A program made the position numbers and the translations under genes. From Pseudomonadota bacterium (lineage in GTDB: Bacteria > Pseudomonadota > Gammaproteobacteria > Burkholderiales > Burkholderiaceae_C), in contig JAEZWW010000107.1 in NCBI GenBank assembly GCA_023442945.1, positions 134,447 through 198,446 of the forward strand: a stretch of 64,000 bases of DNA. Reading direction: 5' to 3'. This document shows positions 16,391-25,876 of this stretch, piece by piece. The notes beneath the pieces are model-generated. The model saw only the letters and a list, made by a program, of their open reading frames with translations, did no database searches and was not told the DNA's origin. Each line of letters starts with the position of its first letter. Position 1 is the first letter of the stretch.

Positions 16391-17941
16391 TCAGTCAATG
16401 TGCGCCTTGCGCAGCTCGCGCTTGAGCAATTTGCCGCTCGGGTTCTTGGGCAGCGCGTCGGTAAACACCACGCGCTTGGGCGCCTTGAAGCTGGCCATGT
16501 GCTGGGTGCAATGCGCGATGACCTGCTCTTCGGTCAGCGCGTGGCCGGCTTTGACGACGATCACGGCGGTCACCGCTTCGACCCACTTCGGGTCGGGCAG
16601 GCCGATGACGGCGACCTCGCTCACTTCGGGCAGGCGGTAGATCATTTCCTCGACCTCGCGGCTGGCCACGTTCTCGCCGCCGGTCTTGATCATGTCCTTC
16701 ATGCGGTCGACCACGGTGATGTAGCCCTCGTCGTCGATCACGCCCAAATCGCCCGAATGGAACCAGTCGCCGCTGAAAGCCGCGGCGGTGCGCGCCTCGT
16801 CCTTGAAGTAGCCCTTCATCAAATGGGGCGAGCGGTGCACGATCTCGCCGACTTCGCCCACGGCGACATCGTTCATGTCCAGATCGACCACGCGCGTTTC
16901 CACGTTCAGCACCGCGCGCCCGGCCGAGCCGGCTTTGCGCAGCTGGTCGTCGGGGCCCAGCATGGTGGCCAGCGGGGCGATTTCGGTCTGGCCGTACAGG
17001 TTCCACAGCCGCACGTTCGGCAGGCGGCGGGCGATTTCCTTCAGCACTTCCACCGGCATGATCGATGCGCCGTAGTAGCCCTTGGCCAGCTTGGACAGGT
17101 CGGTGCCGTCAAACAGCGGCGAGCGCATCAGCGCGATCCACACCGTGGGCGGCGCGAAGAAGCTGGTGATGCCCTGTTGGGCCATCAACGGCAGCAGGTG
17201 GTCGGGTGTGGGTTTGGCGGTGATGTGGTTTTCCGCGCCGATGTAGATGGCGGGGCCGAAGAAGACGTCCAGCTGCGCGCAGTGGTACAGCGGCAGCGCG
17301 TGCAGGACCACGTCGTTTTCGGCAATCTCGGCGTTGATGACGCAGCTGACGTACTGCCACAGCACGGCGTCGTGCGTCAGCATGGCGCCCTTGGGGCTGG
17401 ATTCGGTGCCGCTGGTGTAGACGATTTGCGCCAGGTCGGTGCTTTGCAGCGGCACGTCGGGCAGGGCGGTGGTGCAGGCGGCCAGCTCGTCAAAGCTGAC
17501 CATGCCGGACACGGGCTGGCTCGGGTCTTCGGACGGCAACCAGATGAAATCCGTGACCTGCGTGTCCTGCGCGGCGGCGGCGCGCGCCAGCTCGGCCAGG
17601 CCGCTGTCGGTGGCCAGCCATTGGGCACCGGCGTGGCGCAGGATATAGGCGACCTCATCGGCCTTGAGCATGAAGTTGATCGGCACCATCACCGCGCCCA
17701 GGCGCGCCAGCGCAAAGCGCATGGCGGCAAAGCCGTGGGAGTTGCGCGCCAGCATGGCGACATGCTCGCCCGGGCGGATGCCGCGCTGGGCCAGACCGGC
17801 GGCCAAGCGGGTGACCAGGGCGTCGAATTCGGCGTAGGTCCAGCGCGTGACGCCACAGACGATGCCGGTCTTGCCCGGCAGGCGTTGCGCGGTGCGGCGC
17901 AGCACGTCGGCGATGGACTGGCGGCGGACGATGGGGTGCAT
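16391..17941 (-). CDS. Long-chain/medium-chain acyl-CoA synthetase (AMP-forming)
   Basis: 516 residues from the ATG at 17939-17941, with CAGGAGAC in front. It activates a carboxylic acid to its CoA thioester through an acyl-adenylate. Motifs in order: the P-loop YTSGTESSPKGAMLTH, the substrate-pocket region FFAPPTVWIALMRSP, LYGQTEIAP, GWFHSGDLG-like DWFHSGDLGVID, and the C-terminal PKNPSGKLLKRELR with the acyl-adenylation Lys. One probable group with the downstream MDR and NUDIX genes, although an upstream gap of 60 bases separates it from 18001. Confidence 0.9.
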   Translation of the reverse strand: MHPIVRRQSIADVLRRTAQRLPGKTGIVCGVTRWTYAEFDALVTRLAAGLAQRGIRPGEHVAMLARNSHGFAAMRFALARLGAVMVPINFMLKADEVAYILRHAGAQWLATDSGLAELARAAAAQDTQVTDFIWLPSEDPSQPVSGMVSFDELAACTTALPDVPLQSTDLAQIVYTSGTESSPKGAMLTHDAVLWQYVSCVINAEIAENDVVLHALPLYHCAQLDVFFGPAIYIGAENHITAKPTPDHLLPLMAQQGITSFFAPPTVWIALMRSPLFDGTDLSKLAKGYYGASIMPVEVLKEIARRLPNVRLWNLYGQTEIAPLATMLGPDDQLRKAGSAGRAVLNVETRVVDLDMNDVAVGEVGEIVHRSPHLMKGYFKDEARTAAAFSGDWFHSGDLGVIDDEGYITVVDRMKDMIKTGGENVASREVEEMIYRLPEVSEVAVIGLPDPKWVEAVTAVIVVKAGHALTEEQVIAHCTQHMASFKAPKRVVFTDALPKNPSGKLLKRELRKAHID

Positions 17942-18000
17942 GCGTTTTGTCTCCTGAAGGCGCGGTGTCGTTGTCGGGCAATGGTGGGCGTCGCGGGGCT

Positions 18001-19131
18001 TCAGCCCGGCGACAGGCGGACCAGCAGCTTCTGGCCCGTGCCCATGCGGGCGCAGTATTGCAGAGCTTCGGGCGTCAGCAGCTCGGCCAAGCTGGCTTCG
18101 CGCTCGTAATGGCTGGCAAAGGTGCTGGTCAGCTCGTCGGCCACGCGCTGCTTCAGCGCGGCCAGGCGCTCGGGCGCCAGCTGTTGCATGAACGGGAACA
18201 GCAGCCAGCCCGACAGGCTCCATGAGAAGCCAAAACCCGGCGGCAGCTCGATCGCGCCGCGCTGCAAGAAGCCGTACACGTAGGCCTGCTTGTGGATCTG
18301 GCTGCCGTAGCGGCTGTAGGGCACGCCCGGGCGGCGCAGCAAAGCCGCTTCCATGGCGGCCAGCACCTGCGCGATCAGCGTGCCACCGCCGGTGGCGTCA
18401 AACAGCAGGCGCGTGTCGGTGGCGGCCAGGGTGTTGACCAGTTGGGTGGGGAAGTCCGCGGCGCTGGTGTCCAGCACGTGCTGGGCGTTCTGCCTGCGCA
18501 GCAAGGCGGCCTGGTCCGCGCGGCGCACCAGGTTGATCAGCGGAATGCCGTCCTTCAGGCAGATGCGGTTCAGCATCTGCCCCAGGTTGGACGCGCCCAC
18601 GGTGTGCAGCAGCGACGTGTAACCGCCCTGGCGCATGGTCTCCACCATGCCCAGCGCCGTCAGCGGGTTGATGAACGACGACGCGCCCTGCGCCGCCGTC
18701 GCGCCGTCTGGCAGCGCCAGGCACAGCGCCGCCGGGGCGACCTGGAATTCGCCGTACATACCGCCGCCCGCCAGCGCCGCCACGCGCCGGCCCAGCAAGG
18801 CCTGGGCCGCGGGCGCGCTGCCGGCGGCAACCACGGTGCCAGCGCCTTCGTTGCCGACCGGCAGCGGCGTGCCCACGCGGCGCTGGTTGGCGGCCAGGGC
18901 GGCAGGCGACAGCCGGGCGGTGACGACCGGCCGCTCGGCGCTGCCCGAGCACGCGGCCTGCTGCACGTCGGCGCCGGCCAACAGGTTGCCCAGGTCGGAC
19001 GGGTTGACCGGCGCGGCTTCCACGCGGATGACGACGTCGTCGGGGTTGACCGGTTGCGGCTGCGGCACGTCGGCCAGCGACAGTTGCAGCTGGCCGTCAG
19101 GCCGTACGAGCGATTGCAGTTGCAGGGGCAT
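18001..19131 (-). CDS. MDR-superfamily NAD(P)H oxidoreductase
   Basis: 376 residues. GroES-like N-domain with APVNPSDLGNLLAG; Rossmann region with TVGASNLGQMLNRICLKDGI, which lacks the usual GxGxxG. It is longer than typical quinone reductases and resembles the enoyl-reductase-like MDRs found near fatty-acid genes. Substrate not deducible. Same strand as the acyl-CoA ligase downstream and the NUDIX gene upstream (22-base gap), so a co-transcribed lipid or CoA-ester module is likely. Confidence 0.8.
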   Translation of the reverse strand: MPLQLQSLVRPDGQLQLSLADVPQPQPVNPDDVVIRVEAAPVNPSDLGNLLAGADVQQAACSGSAERPVVTARLSPAALAANQRRVGTPLPVGNEGAGTVVAAGSAPAAQALLGRRVAALAGGGMYGEFQVAPAALCLALPDGATAAQGASSFINPLTALGMVETMRQGGYTSLLHTVGASNLGQMLNRICLKDGIPLINLVRRADQAALLRRQNAQHVLDTSAADFPTQLVNTLAATDTRLLFDATGGGTLIAQVLAAMEAALLRRPGVPYSRYGSQIHKQAYVYGFLQRGAIELPPGFGFSWSLSGWLLFPFMQQLAPERLAALKQRVADELTSTFASHYEREASLAELLTPEALQYCARMGTGQKLLVRLSPG

Positions 19132-19153
19132 GGCAGAAGTCCGGGTGGGCGGG

Positions 19154-20044
19154 TCAGTCGAGGAAGGCGGCAAAGCCCTCGGGCGGTTCAAAGCGCTTGT
19201 TGCGCCACAGCACGCGCGTCGGCACGGGGGCGGGCAGGGCGCGTTCGCGCACCGGGTGTTCCGGGTCGCCGGGGTAGCACAGCACGCGGGTCTCGGTGGT
19301 TTCCACCGGCTCGGGCTGCACCAGGGCCGGGGCGCGGCTGCGCGCGTTCTGCATGGCGTGCGCCAGGTCGCGGTACTGCAGCAGGTGCAGCAGGCTGATG
19401 ATCTGCGGCGGCGCCATGTCGATCTCGTGGGCGCGGTACTGCTGCAGGGCGGCACGCGGGGTCAGCCAGCGCGCTTCGGTCACCTCGAAGTCGTCCACCT
19501 GCATCTGCTGCGCGGGCGGCGCGGCGGCCAGGAAGAAGCGGGTGTCGAAGCGCTTGTTCATCACCGACGGGCGGCGCGGCGTGATCCAGCGCGACCAGGG
19601 CGCCAGCGCATCCGTGTCCAGCCGGGCATCGTGCGCGGCCAGCACGGTTGCCAGCGATTCGCCGGCGCGCAGGCGGGCGCAGGCGTTGGCGCTGTGCTGG
19701 GCGATTTCGGTGTCGCCGCGCTGCAGCAGGAGCAGGCCCGACTCCTCCGCCGCCTCGCGTGCGGCGGCGACGAAGAAGGCGGCAGCCTGTTCGGGCGTCA
19801 GCGCGGGCTCGCCCAGGCGCGCGTGCAGCTCGGCCGGGCTGCGGTCCAGGCGCGCCAGCATCTCGGGCGCGGTGTCGGCCGCGTCCACCTTGCCGCCCGG
19901 GAAAACGTAGGCGCCGCCCAGCACGGCCGAATCGGTGTGGCGGCGCATCAGCAGCACTTCCAGCCCGGCGGCGCCGTCGCGCAGCATGACCACGCTGGCC
20001 GCGTCGCGCGGCGGGGTGTCGATGACTTCGTGGTTGAGTTCCAT
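19154..20044 (-). CDS. NUDIX hydrolase, NUDT7/NUDT19-like (acyl-CoA type)
   Basis: 296 residues from the ATG at 20042-20044. The start gives DTPPRDAASVVMLRDG, with the family's VLLMRRH and AYVFPGGKVD segments. The NUDIX helix is extended, AAAREAAEESGLLL holding the catalytic Glu pair. A C-terminal part with WITP, RFDTRFFLA and LLHLLQ matches NUDT19-type enzymes that hydrolyse CoA or acyl-CoA. This fits its neighbourhood of acyl-CoA ligase and dehydrogenases. Divergent from the SDR gene. Confidence 0.82.
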   Translation of the reverse strand: MELNHEVIDTPPRDAASVVMLRDGAAGLEVLLMRRHTDSAVLGGAYVFPGGKVDAADTAPEMLARLDRSPAELHARLGEPALTPEQAAAFFVAAAREAAEESGLLLLQRGDTEIAQHSANACARLRAGESLATVLAAHDARLDTDALAPWSRWITPRRPSVMNKRFDTRFFLAAAPPAQQMQVDDFEVTEARWLTPRAALQQYRAHEIDMAPPQIISLLHLLQYRDLAHAMQNARSRAPALVQPEPVETTETRVLCYPGDPEHPVRERALPAPVPTRVLWRNKRFEPPEGFAAFLD

Positions 20045-20165
20045 GGCGCCACATTGTGGCGGCAAGGCCCAGGCGCTTCTGTCCGGTGGGCAACAGGGGC
20101 GGTGCGGCGCCTGCATTACAGTCGCGCCCCAACGACGAACCCGACAACCCGACAGGAGAATCCCC

Positions 20166-21077
20166 ATGGACAAGATCGATTTCACCGGCCGCGTGGCCAT
20201 CGTCACCGGCGCTGGCGGCGGGCTGGGGCGTTTGCACGCGCTGGGCCTGGCGGCGCGCGGCGCCAAGGTGGTCGTCAACGACCTGGGTGGCGCGGTGGAC
20301 GGTACGGGCGGCTCGGCCACGGCCGCGCAGAAAGTGGTGGACGAGATCAAGGCCGCCGGCGGCGAGGCGATCGCCAACGGCGCCTCGGTCACCGACTTTG
20401 CCGCCGTGCAAGCCATGGTGCAGCAGGCCATCGACGCCTGGGGCCGGGTCGACATCCTGGTCAACAACGCCGGCATCCTGCGCGACAAGAGCTTTGCCAA
20501 GATGGAACTGGACGACTTCCGCCTGGTAGTCGACGTGCACCTGATGGGCGCTGCCAACTGCACCAAGGCGGTGTGGGCGCACATGGTGGCGCAGAAGTAC
20601 GGCCGCATCTTGATGACGACGTCGTCCACCGGCCTGTACGGCAATTTCGGCCAAGCCAACTACGGCGCGGCCAAGATGGCGCTGGTGGGGTTGATGCAGA
20701 CGCTGAGCATCGAAGGCGCCAAGAACGACATCCGCGTCAACTGCCTGGCGCCCACCGCCGCCACGCGCATGACCGAAGGCCTGCTGCCGCCGGAAGTCAT
20801 GGAAGCCATCCGCCCCGAAACCGTGGTGCCCGCCATGCTGGTCGCCGTCAGCGAACAGGCGCCCACGCGCACCATCTTCTGCGCCGGCGCCGGCACCTAT
20901 GAAGCCGCCCACATCACCCTGACGCAGGGCGTGCACCTGGGCCTGACGCCCGACACGCCCGAGCGCCTGCTGGCCGCGCTGGCCCAGGTCACCGACGGCC
21001 AGGGCGAGACCGTGCCCATGAGCGGTGCCGAGCAAGGCACCAACGAGGTGCAAAAAGCCCTGGCGGCGCGGCGCTGA
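20166..21077 (+). CDS. SDR dehydrogenase, 3-hydroxyacyl-CoA (HSD17B4-like) type
   Basis: 303 residues; ACAGGAGA precedes the ATG at 20166. Cofactor loop TGAGGGLGRLHALGLAARGA, NDLGG acidic motif (NAD preference), NNAG, catalytic Ser in TTSSTGLYGNFGQ, and YGAAK. The NDLGG motif and the C-terminal extension are features of the hydroxyacyl-CoA dehydrogenase domain of peroxisomal multifunctional enzyme type 2. A role in beta-oxidation of unusual fatty or steroid-like acids is plausible beside the acyl-CoA ligase. Confidence 0.87.
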   Translation: MDKIDFTGRVAIVTGAGGGLGRLHALGLAARGAKVVVNDLGGAVDGTGGSATAAQKVVDEIKAAGGEAIANGASVTDFAAVQAMVQQAIDAWGRVDILVNNAGILRDKSFAKMELDDFRLVVDVHLMGAANCTKAVWAHMVAQKYGRILMTTSSTGLYGNFGQANYGAAKMALVGLMQTLSIEGAKNDIRVNCLAPTAATRMTEGLLPPEVMEAIRPETVVPAMLVAVSEQAPTRTIFCAGAGTYEAAHITLTQGVHLGLTPDTPERLLAALAQVTDGQGETVPMSGAEQGTNEVQKALAARR

Positions 21078-21162
21078 CGCTGCCGTGGTGTGGCTGCCGC
21101 AGCCGGTAGTCCTGCGCCGCCGCAGGGCAGGTTCTGCCCGCCATACGCGGTGACCGCGCCTG

Positions 21163-21171
21163 TGCTAACTT
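21163..21171 (+). promoter_or_regulatory. Extended -10 promoter element for gshA
   Basis: TGC-TAACTT, about 26 bases before the gshA ATG, followed by an AAGGA ribosome-binding site. No strong -35 element seen, as expected for an extended -10 promoter. Confidence 0.45.
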
Positions 21172-21196
21172 CGCGCCCAGCAAACAAGGACACACC

Positions 21197-22759
21197 ATGA
21201 ACAACCTGAGGGACCGACTGAACGGTGTCGGACCGGAGCGGTTGCGGGGCATCCGCCGCGGCATCGAGAAGGAAAGCCTGCGCGCGCGGCCCGATGGGAC
21301 GCTGGCGCTGACACCGCACCCCGCGGCGCTCGGATCGCCGCTGACGCACCCACGCATCACCACCGATTTCAGCGAATCGCAGATGGAGCTGGTCACCGGC
21401 GTTCACCCGACGGTGGACGCCGCGCTGTCCGAACTGGGCGAGATCCACCAGGTCGTCTACCAGGAGATGGCCAACCTGGGCAACGAGATGCTGTGGGTGT
21501 CCAGCATGCCCTGCGGCCTGCCGTCGGACGAGAACATCCCCATCGGCGTGTTCGGCACGTCCAACGTCGGGCGCGCCAAGAGCGTCTACCGCATGGGCCT
21601 GTCGCACCGCTACGGCCGGCGCATGCAGACCATTTCGGGCATCCACTACAACTGGTCGCTGCCAGGCGTGACCAGCGACGAGTACTTCGCGCTGATCCGC
21701 AACTTCCGCCGCCACGCGTTCTTGCTGCTGGTGCTGTTTGGCGCTTCGCCCACCGTGTGTTCGTGCTTTGTCGCCGGGCGCCCGCACGAATTGCAGCCGC
21801 TGGGCACCACCACCATGTACTTGCCCTACGCCACCTCGCTGCGCATGGGCCGTCTGGGCTACCAGAGCGACGCACAGTCGTCCCTGGCGGTCAGCTACAA
21901 CAGCCTGGACGGCTACGGCGCGTCGCTGGAAAAAGCGCTGACCGAGCCTTACCCGCCCTACGAAAAGGTCGGTATCCAGAATCCGGGTGGCGACTACAAC
22001 CAACTCGACACCTCGCTGCTGCAGATCGAAAACGAGTTCTACGGCACCATCCGCCCCAAGCGCGTCATCCAGCCGGGCGAGCGCCCGCTGCACGCGCTGC
22101 GCGAGCGCGGCGTGGAATACGTCGAAGTGCGGCTGATGGACCTGGACCCGTTCGAGACCATCGGCATCAACGCGTCCACCGCGCGTTTTCTGGACGTGTT
22201 CCTGATGCACTGCCTGCTGACCGACAGCCCGCCCGACACGCCCGACGAAATCGCCGCACTGGCGCGCAACCAGCACCGCACCGCCGCGCGCGGGCGCGAA
22301 CCCGGCCTGGAGCTGGAGCGCAACGGCCAAACCGTCCAACTGATGGATTGGGGCAACGAAGTGCTGGCCGCGTGCGAGCCCATCGCCCAGGCCATGGACG
22401 CCGCGCTGGGCGGCACGGGCTACACGCAAGCCTGGCGCGCCGCCCAAGCCGCGCTGGCCACGCCCGATCAGCTGCCGTCGGCCCGTGTGCTGGCGGCGGT
22501 GCAGGCCACCGAAGGCCACAGCTTCAAGGACTTCGTCTGCCAGCAGTCGCAAAGCACGCGCGACGCCTTTTTGATGCAGCCGTACCCCGACGCGCTGCGC
22601 GAACGCTACACGCGCATGGCCGCCGATTCGATCGCCGAGCAAAAGCGCATCGAGCGCGCCGATACGATGCCGTTTGAAGAGTACCGCCGCCAATACGTGT
22701 CGGCCGAGCGCCTGGGCCTGCGGCCGGACGCGGTGATGGTGGGCGCGGAATCGCCCTGA
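21197..22759 (+). CDS. gshA: Glutamate-cysteine ligase
   Basis: First step of glutathione synthesis: ATP-dependent joining of glutamate gamma-carboxyl to cysteine. 520 residues, normal for the gamma-proteobacterial-type GshA. Conserved regions include LRGIRRGIEKESLR, HPRITTDFSESQMELVTGVH, WVSSMPCGLP, the long GRRMQTISGIHYNWS motif, and EYVEVRLMDLDPF. ATG at 21197 with AAGGA upstream. Single-gene unit, closed by repeat copy 9. Confidence 0.96.
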   Translation: MNNLRDRLNGVGPERLRGIRRGIEKESLRARPDGTLALTPHPAALGSPLTHPRITTDFSESQMELVTGVHPTVDAALSELGEIHQVVYQEMANLGNEMLWVSSMPCGLPSDENIPIGVFGTSNVGRAKSVYRMGLSHRYGRRMQTISGIHYNWSLPGVTSDEYFALIRNFRRHAFLLLVLFGASPTVCSCFVAGRPHELQPLGTTTMYLPYATSLRMGRLGYQSDAQSSLAVSYNSLDGYGASLEKALTEPYPPYEKVGIQNPGGDYNQLDTSLLQIENEFYGTIRPKRVIQPGERPLHALRERGVEYVEVRLMDLDPFETIGINASTARFLDVFLMHCLLTDSPPDTPDEIAALARNQHRTAARGREPGLELERNGQTVQLMDWGNEVLAACEPIAQAMDAALGGTGYTQAWRAAQAALATPDQLPSARVLAAVQATEGHSFKDFVCQQSQSTRDAFLMQPYPDALRERYTRMAADSIAEQKRIERADTMPFEEYRRQYVSAERLGLRPDAVMVGAESP

Positions 22760-22860
22760 GTGTTCGCCGTCCGGGCGCGGCGCCCGCCATCTTGCGTGGC
22801 CCTCGCCAACGCGGGGGCACCGGTGGGCGGGCAGGGCGACAAGGGGCTTCGTTTTCAAGC

Positions 22861-22917
22861 TTTTTTGCTGCCCAGCCCTACAACCATCTGCGCGGGCAGC
22901 TATTAAAAATGGAGTAT
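22861..22917 (+). repeat. Dispersed palindromic repeat, copy 9
   Basis: Arms GCTGCCC and GGGCAGC, a fully compensated variant of GCTGGCC/GGCCAGC, around the CTACAACCATCTGCGC core (numbering of copies skips 8). Confidence 0.85.
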
Positions 22918-22998
22918 TCTGCGGTGAACCGCTGTGGGCGGTAGAGCATCTAACGCCCTCGACCGCGACGCCGCTCGCACCGCCTGCCTGACCTGACC

Positions 22999-23694
22999 AT
23001 GTTCGACCCCGCCGCCCACGCGCCCACCGCCCCCTGCGCCCCGGCCCGACGCGCCTTCGTGCAGCGCGCCGCCAGTGTGCTGGGCGTGGGCGGCACCATC
23101 GCGCTCTTGCACGCCTGCGGGCGCAAAAGCCCGCGCGCCCAGGCCGTGCCGGCGGGCGCCACGGTGCTGGCGCTGGGCGATTCGCTCACGTCGGGCGTCG
23201 GCGCCGCGCCCGACCCCGCTTACCCGGCCGTGCTGGCGCGGCTGACCGGCTGGAACGTGGTCAACGGCGGTGTGTCGGGCGACACCAGTGCCCAGGCGCT
23301 GGCGCGGCTGCCGGCGCTGCTGACCGAACACGCGCCCCAACTGGTGATCGTCGGCATCGGCGGCAACGACTTCCTGCGCCAACTGCCCGAAGCCGACACG
23401 CGCAAGAACGTTCACGCCATCTGCCAACAAGCCCTGGCCAGCGGCGCCCAGGTGCTGCTGGTCGCCGTGCCGCGCGCCAGCGTGGCCGCTGCGCTCGGCC
23501 AGATGACCGACCACACGCTGTACGCCGAAGTCGCCAAGGACCTGAACGTCCCGCTGCTGCGCGAGGCCTGGGGCGAGGTGCTGGCCAAGCCTGACCTGCG
23601 GTCCGACCAGGTGCACGCCAACGCCAAAGGCTACGAACAATTTGCCCGCAGCGTGCAGGGCGGGGCGGCGGCGGTGGGGTTGCTGGCGCGCTGA
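22999..23694 (+). CDS. GDSL/SGNH-type arylesterase (TesA-like), exported
   Basis: 231 residues. The N-terminus has a Tat-like RRAFVQRA motif and a hydrophobic stretch ending LLHACG, which could also serve as a lipobox. SGNH blocks: ALGDSLTSG with the nucleophile Ser, the Gly in NGGVSGDT, IGGND, and DQVHAN with catalytic Asp and His. It probably hydrolyses esters or thioesters in the periplasm. A possible partner ABC transporter, found beside TesA homologues in many relatives, is not next to it here. Confidence 0.88.
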   Translation: MFDPAAHAPTAPCAPARRAFVQRAASVLGVGGTIALLHACGRKSPRAQAVPAGATVLALGDSLTSGVGAAPDPAYPAVLARLTGWNVVNGGVSGDTSAQALARLPALLTEHAPQLVIVGIGGNDFLRQLPEADTRKNVHAICQQALASGAQVLLVAVPRASVAAALGQMTDHTLYAEVAKDLNVPLLREAWGEVLAKPDLRSDQVHANAKGYEQFARSVQGGAAAVGLLAR

Positions 23695-23740
23695 GCCACG
23701 GCGGGTCGGACGGTCCAGCGTTGGGGTCAGCGGCAGATTT

Positions 23741-23800
23741 CAAGCGTTTTAGGCCTCTGGCCCTACAACCATCTGCGCGGCCAGCTACCGTTTGTATAGC
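23741..23800 (+). repeat. Dispersed palindromic repeat, copy 10
   Basis: Complete: CAAGCGTTTTAGGCC lead, CTGGCCCTACAACCATCTG core and a TATAGC end. Between two convergent genes. Confidence 0.88.
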
Positions 23801-23839
23801 AACCCGCTGCCCCCTTCAATCGGCTTGCGGCGCGGCGCC

Positions 23840-24760
23840 TCACTCGATGTTCTGCACCTGCTCGCGCATCTGCTCGATCAGCACCTTCATGTCGACCGAG
23901 ATGCGCGTCATCTCCAGCGCGGCGGATTTGGAGCCGAGGGTGTTCGCCTCGCGGTGCAGCTCCTGGATCAGGAAGTCCAGGCGTTTGCCGATGTCGCCGC
24001 CTTTTTTCAGCACGCTTTCGATTTCGTCCAGGTGCGCGGCCAGGCGGCCCAGCTCTTCGGCCACGTCGATGCGGATGGCGAAGGCCGTGGCTTCGGCCAG
24101 GGCGCGTTCCTGCCCGGCTTCGGCCGTGACCTTGCCGTCGGCGCCGGCCAGGGCTTCGTTCCAGCGGGTCAGAAAGCGTTCTTTTTGCGCCTGCACGACC
24201 TGGGGCACCAGCGGCTGGGCCTCGGCCGCCAGGCGGCGCAGTTCGGTCAGGCGCGCCAGCAGCAAGTCGGTCAGGCGGGCGCCTTCGCGGGCGCGCGCGG
24301 CGATGAAGTCGGTCAGCACCTGTTGGGCCAGCGCCAGCAGCGTGTCGCCCAGGCCTTCGGCCGTGTTCGACTGGCCGCCGCCGGACAGGCGCAGCACGTC
24401 GGCCACGCTCAAGGGGCGGGCGTCGGGCAGCCAGGCCATGACCTGGTCCTGCAGCGAGGCCATGCGCTGCAGCGCGCGCGGGGGCGGGTCGGCCAAGGCG
24501 GCGTCTTCGCGGCCTTCGACGTAGGCGCGCAGCTCGACCTTGCCGCGCTTGAGCTGGCGCGTCAGCAGATCGCGCAGGGCCGGTTCGTGCGCGCGCAGCT
24601 CGTCGGGCAGGCGAAAGGAGAGGTCCAGAAAGCGGCTGTTGACCGAGCGCAACTCGACCGCGACGCGGGGCACCGGGCCCTTCCAGGCGCTGGTGTCTTC
24701 ACTGGGCGACGCCACGGCTTGTTGGCCGCTGGCGAAGCCCGTCATACTGTAAACTGACAT
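23840..24760 (-). CDS. yicC: YicC/YloC-family endoribonuclease
   Basis: 306 residues from the ATG at 24758-24760 (SVYSMTGFASG, the invariant family N-terminus). Other hallmarks are ELRSVNSRFLDLSFRLP, KRGKVELRAYVEG and the C-terminal GKRLDFLIQELHREANTLGSK. Family members cleave RNA and affect small-RNA turnover. Divergent from the kinase gene with 96 bp between; this yicC-kinase-phosphatase-rph order recurs in Burkholderiales. Confidence 0.93.
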   Translation of the reverse strand: MSVYSMTGFASGQQAVASPSEDTSAWKGPVPRVAVELRSVNSRFLDLSFRLPDELRAHEPALRDLLTRQLKRGKVELRAYVEGREDAALADPPPRALQRMASLQDQVMAWLPDARPLSVADVLRLSGGGQSNTAEGLGDTLLALAQQVLTDFIAARAREGARLTDLLLARLTELRRLAAEAQPLVPQVVQAQKERFLTRWNEALAGADGKVTAEAGQERALAEATAFAIRIDVAEELGRLAAHLDEIESVLKKGGDIGKRLDFLIQELHREANTLGSKSAALEMTRISVDMKVLIEQMREQVQNIE

Positions 24761-24856
24761 GTGTAACTTCCCGGTGCTCGGCGTGGGTGAGCGAGTCGGC
24801 GTTGGCGCCGCGCTAGCCCCTTCGGCCTTGTCAGGCCCGGGGCAGCGCCTCAAATT

Positions 24857-25864
24857 ATGTCAAAGCTCAAACCCGCTCCCTTGCCGCCCGATACGGTGAT
24901 CGGTGGGTACCGCGTGGTGCGCCGGCTGTCGGCCGGTGGCTTCGGCGTGGTGTACCTGGCGATGGACAAGGAAGGCCAGCAGGTCGCCATCAAGGAATAC
25001 CTGCCTTCGGCGCTGACCATGCGCGACGCAGGCGAGCTGGTGCCGCACGTCGCGCCCGAAAAGCTGTCGCTGTACCGCCTGGGCCTGAAAAGCTTCTTCG
25101 AAGAAGGCCGTTCGCTGGCGCAGATCTCGCATCCGTCGGTGGTCAGCGTGCTGAACTTTTTCCGCCAGAACGAGACGGTGTACATGGTGATGAACTACCT
25201 GGAAGGCGCCAGCCTGCAGGACTTCATCGTCACCGCGCGCGAACTCAAGAAGCAGAAGGTGTTCCGCGAGTCGACCATCCGATCGCTGTACGACGAGATC
25301 CTGCGCGGCTTGCGCATCGTGCACCAGCACAAGATGCTGCACTTGGACCTCAAGCCCGCCAACATCATGATCACCGACGACAACCGCGCGGTGATGCTGG
25401 ACTTTGGCGCCGCGCGCGAGGTGCTGAACAAGGAAGGCAACTTCACCCGCCCGATGTACACGCCCGGCTTTGCCGCGCCCGAGATGTACCGGCGCGATTC
25501 GACCATGGGCCCGTGGACCGACATCTACGCCATCGGTGCCTGCATCTACTCGTGCATGCAGGGCTACCCGCCCAACGACGCGCCCCAGCGCCTGGAAAAA
25601 GACCGCCTGGCGCTGTCGCTGACCCGCTTGCGCGGCGTGTATTCGGACAACCTGATCGAAGTGGTCGAGTGGTGCATGTCGCTCGACCCGCTGTCGCGCC
25701 CGCAGTCGGTGTTCGCGCTGCAAAAGGAGCTTAGCCGCGAGGGCGAGCGCCAGTACACCAAGCTCAGCGTGGGCGAAAAGGTGCGGCTGCAGTTCGACAA
25801 CATGCTCAACGACACCAAGAAAAACCTCAAGCGCGCCACCCGCATCGGCACGCACCAGAAGTAA
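24857..25864 (+). CDS. Hanks-type serine/threonine protein kinase
   Basis: 335 residues, soluble. Glycine loop SAGGFGVVYLA (25-35), ATP-binding Lys46, catalytic loop H162-LDLKPAN (Leu instead of Arg before the catalytic Asp164, i.e. an HLD rather than HRD kinase), DFG at 182-184, and an APEM segment (usually APE). It has no PASTA or transmembrane part. First gene of an operon with a PP2C phosphatase 12 bases downstream, its probable antagonist, then RNA and nucleotide-maintenance genes. Confidence 0.92.
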   Translation: MSKLKPAPLPPDTVIGGYRVVRRLSAGGFGVVYLAMDKEGQQVAIKEYLPSALTMRDAGELVPHVAPEKLSLYRLGLKSFFEEGRSLAQISHPSVVSVLNFFRQNETVYMVMNYLEGASLQDFIVTARELKKQKVFRESTIRSLYDEILRGLRIVHQHKMLHLDLKPANIMITDDNRAVMLDFGAAREVLNKEGNFTRPMYTPGFAAPEMYRRDSTMGPWTDIYAIGACIYSCMQGYPPNDAPQRLEKDRLALSLTRLRGVYSDNLIEVVEWCMSLDPLSRPQSVFALQKELSREGERQYTKLSVGEKVRLQFDNMLNDTKKNLKRATRIGTHQK

Positions 25865-25876
25865 GCGGTCTGCGCG

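Noticed and set aside
16391..18223. A start for the acyl-CoA ligase at 18223
   Set aside because: The extra residues are Arg/Pro-rich and overlap the neighbouring MDR gene; the start at 17941 has a clear ribosome-binding site.
20050..20120. A further copy of the dispersed repeat near 20070
   Set aside because: GC content and a GCGC are similar but the CTACA core and arms do not match.
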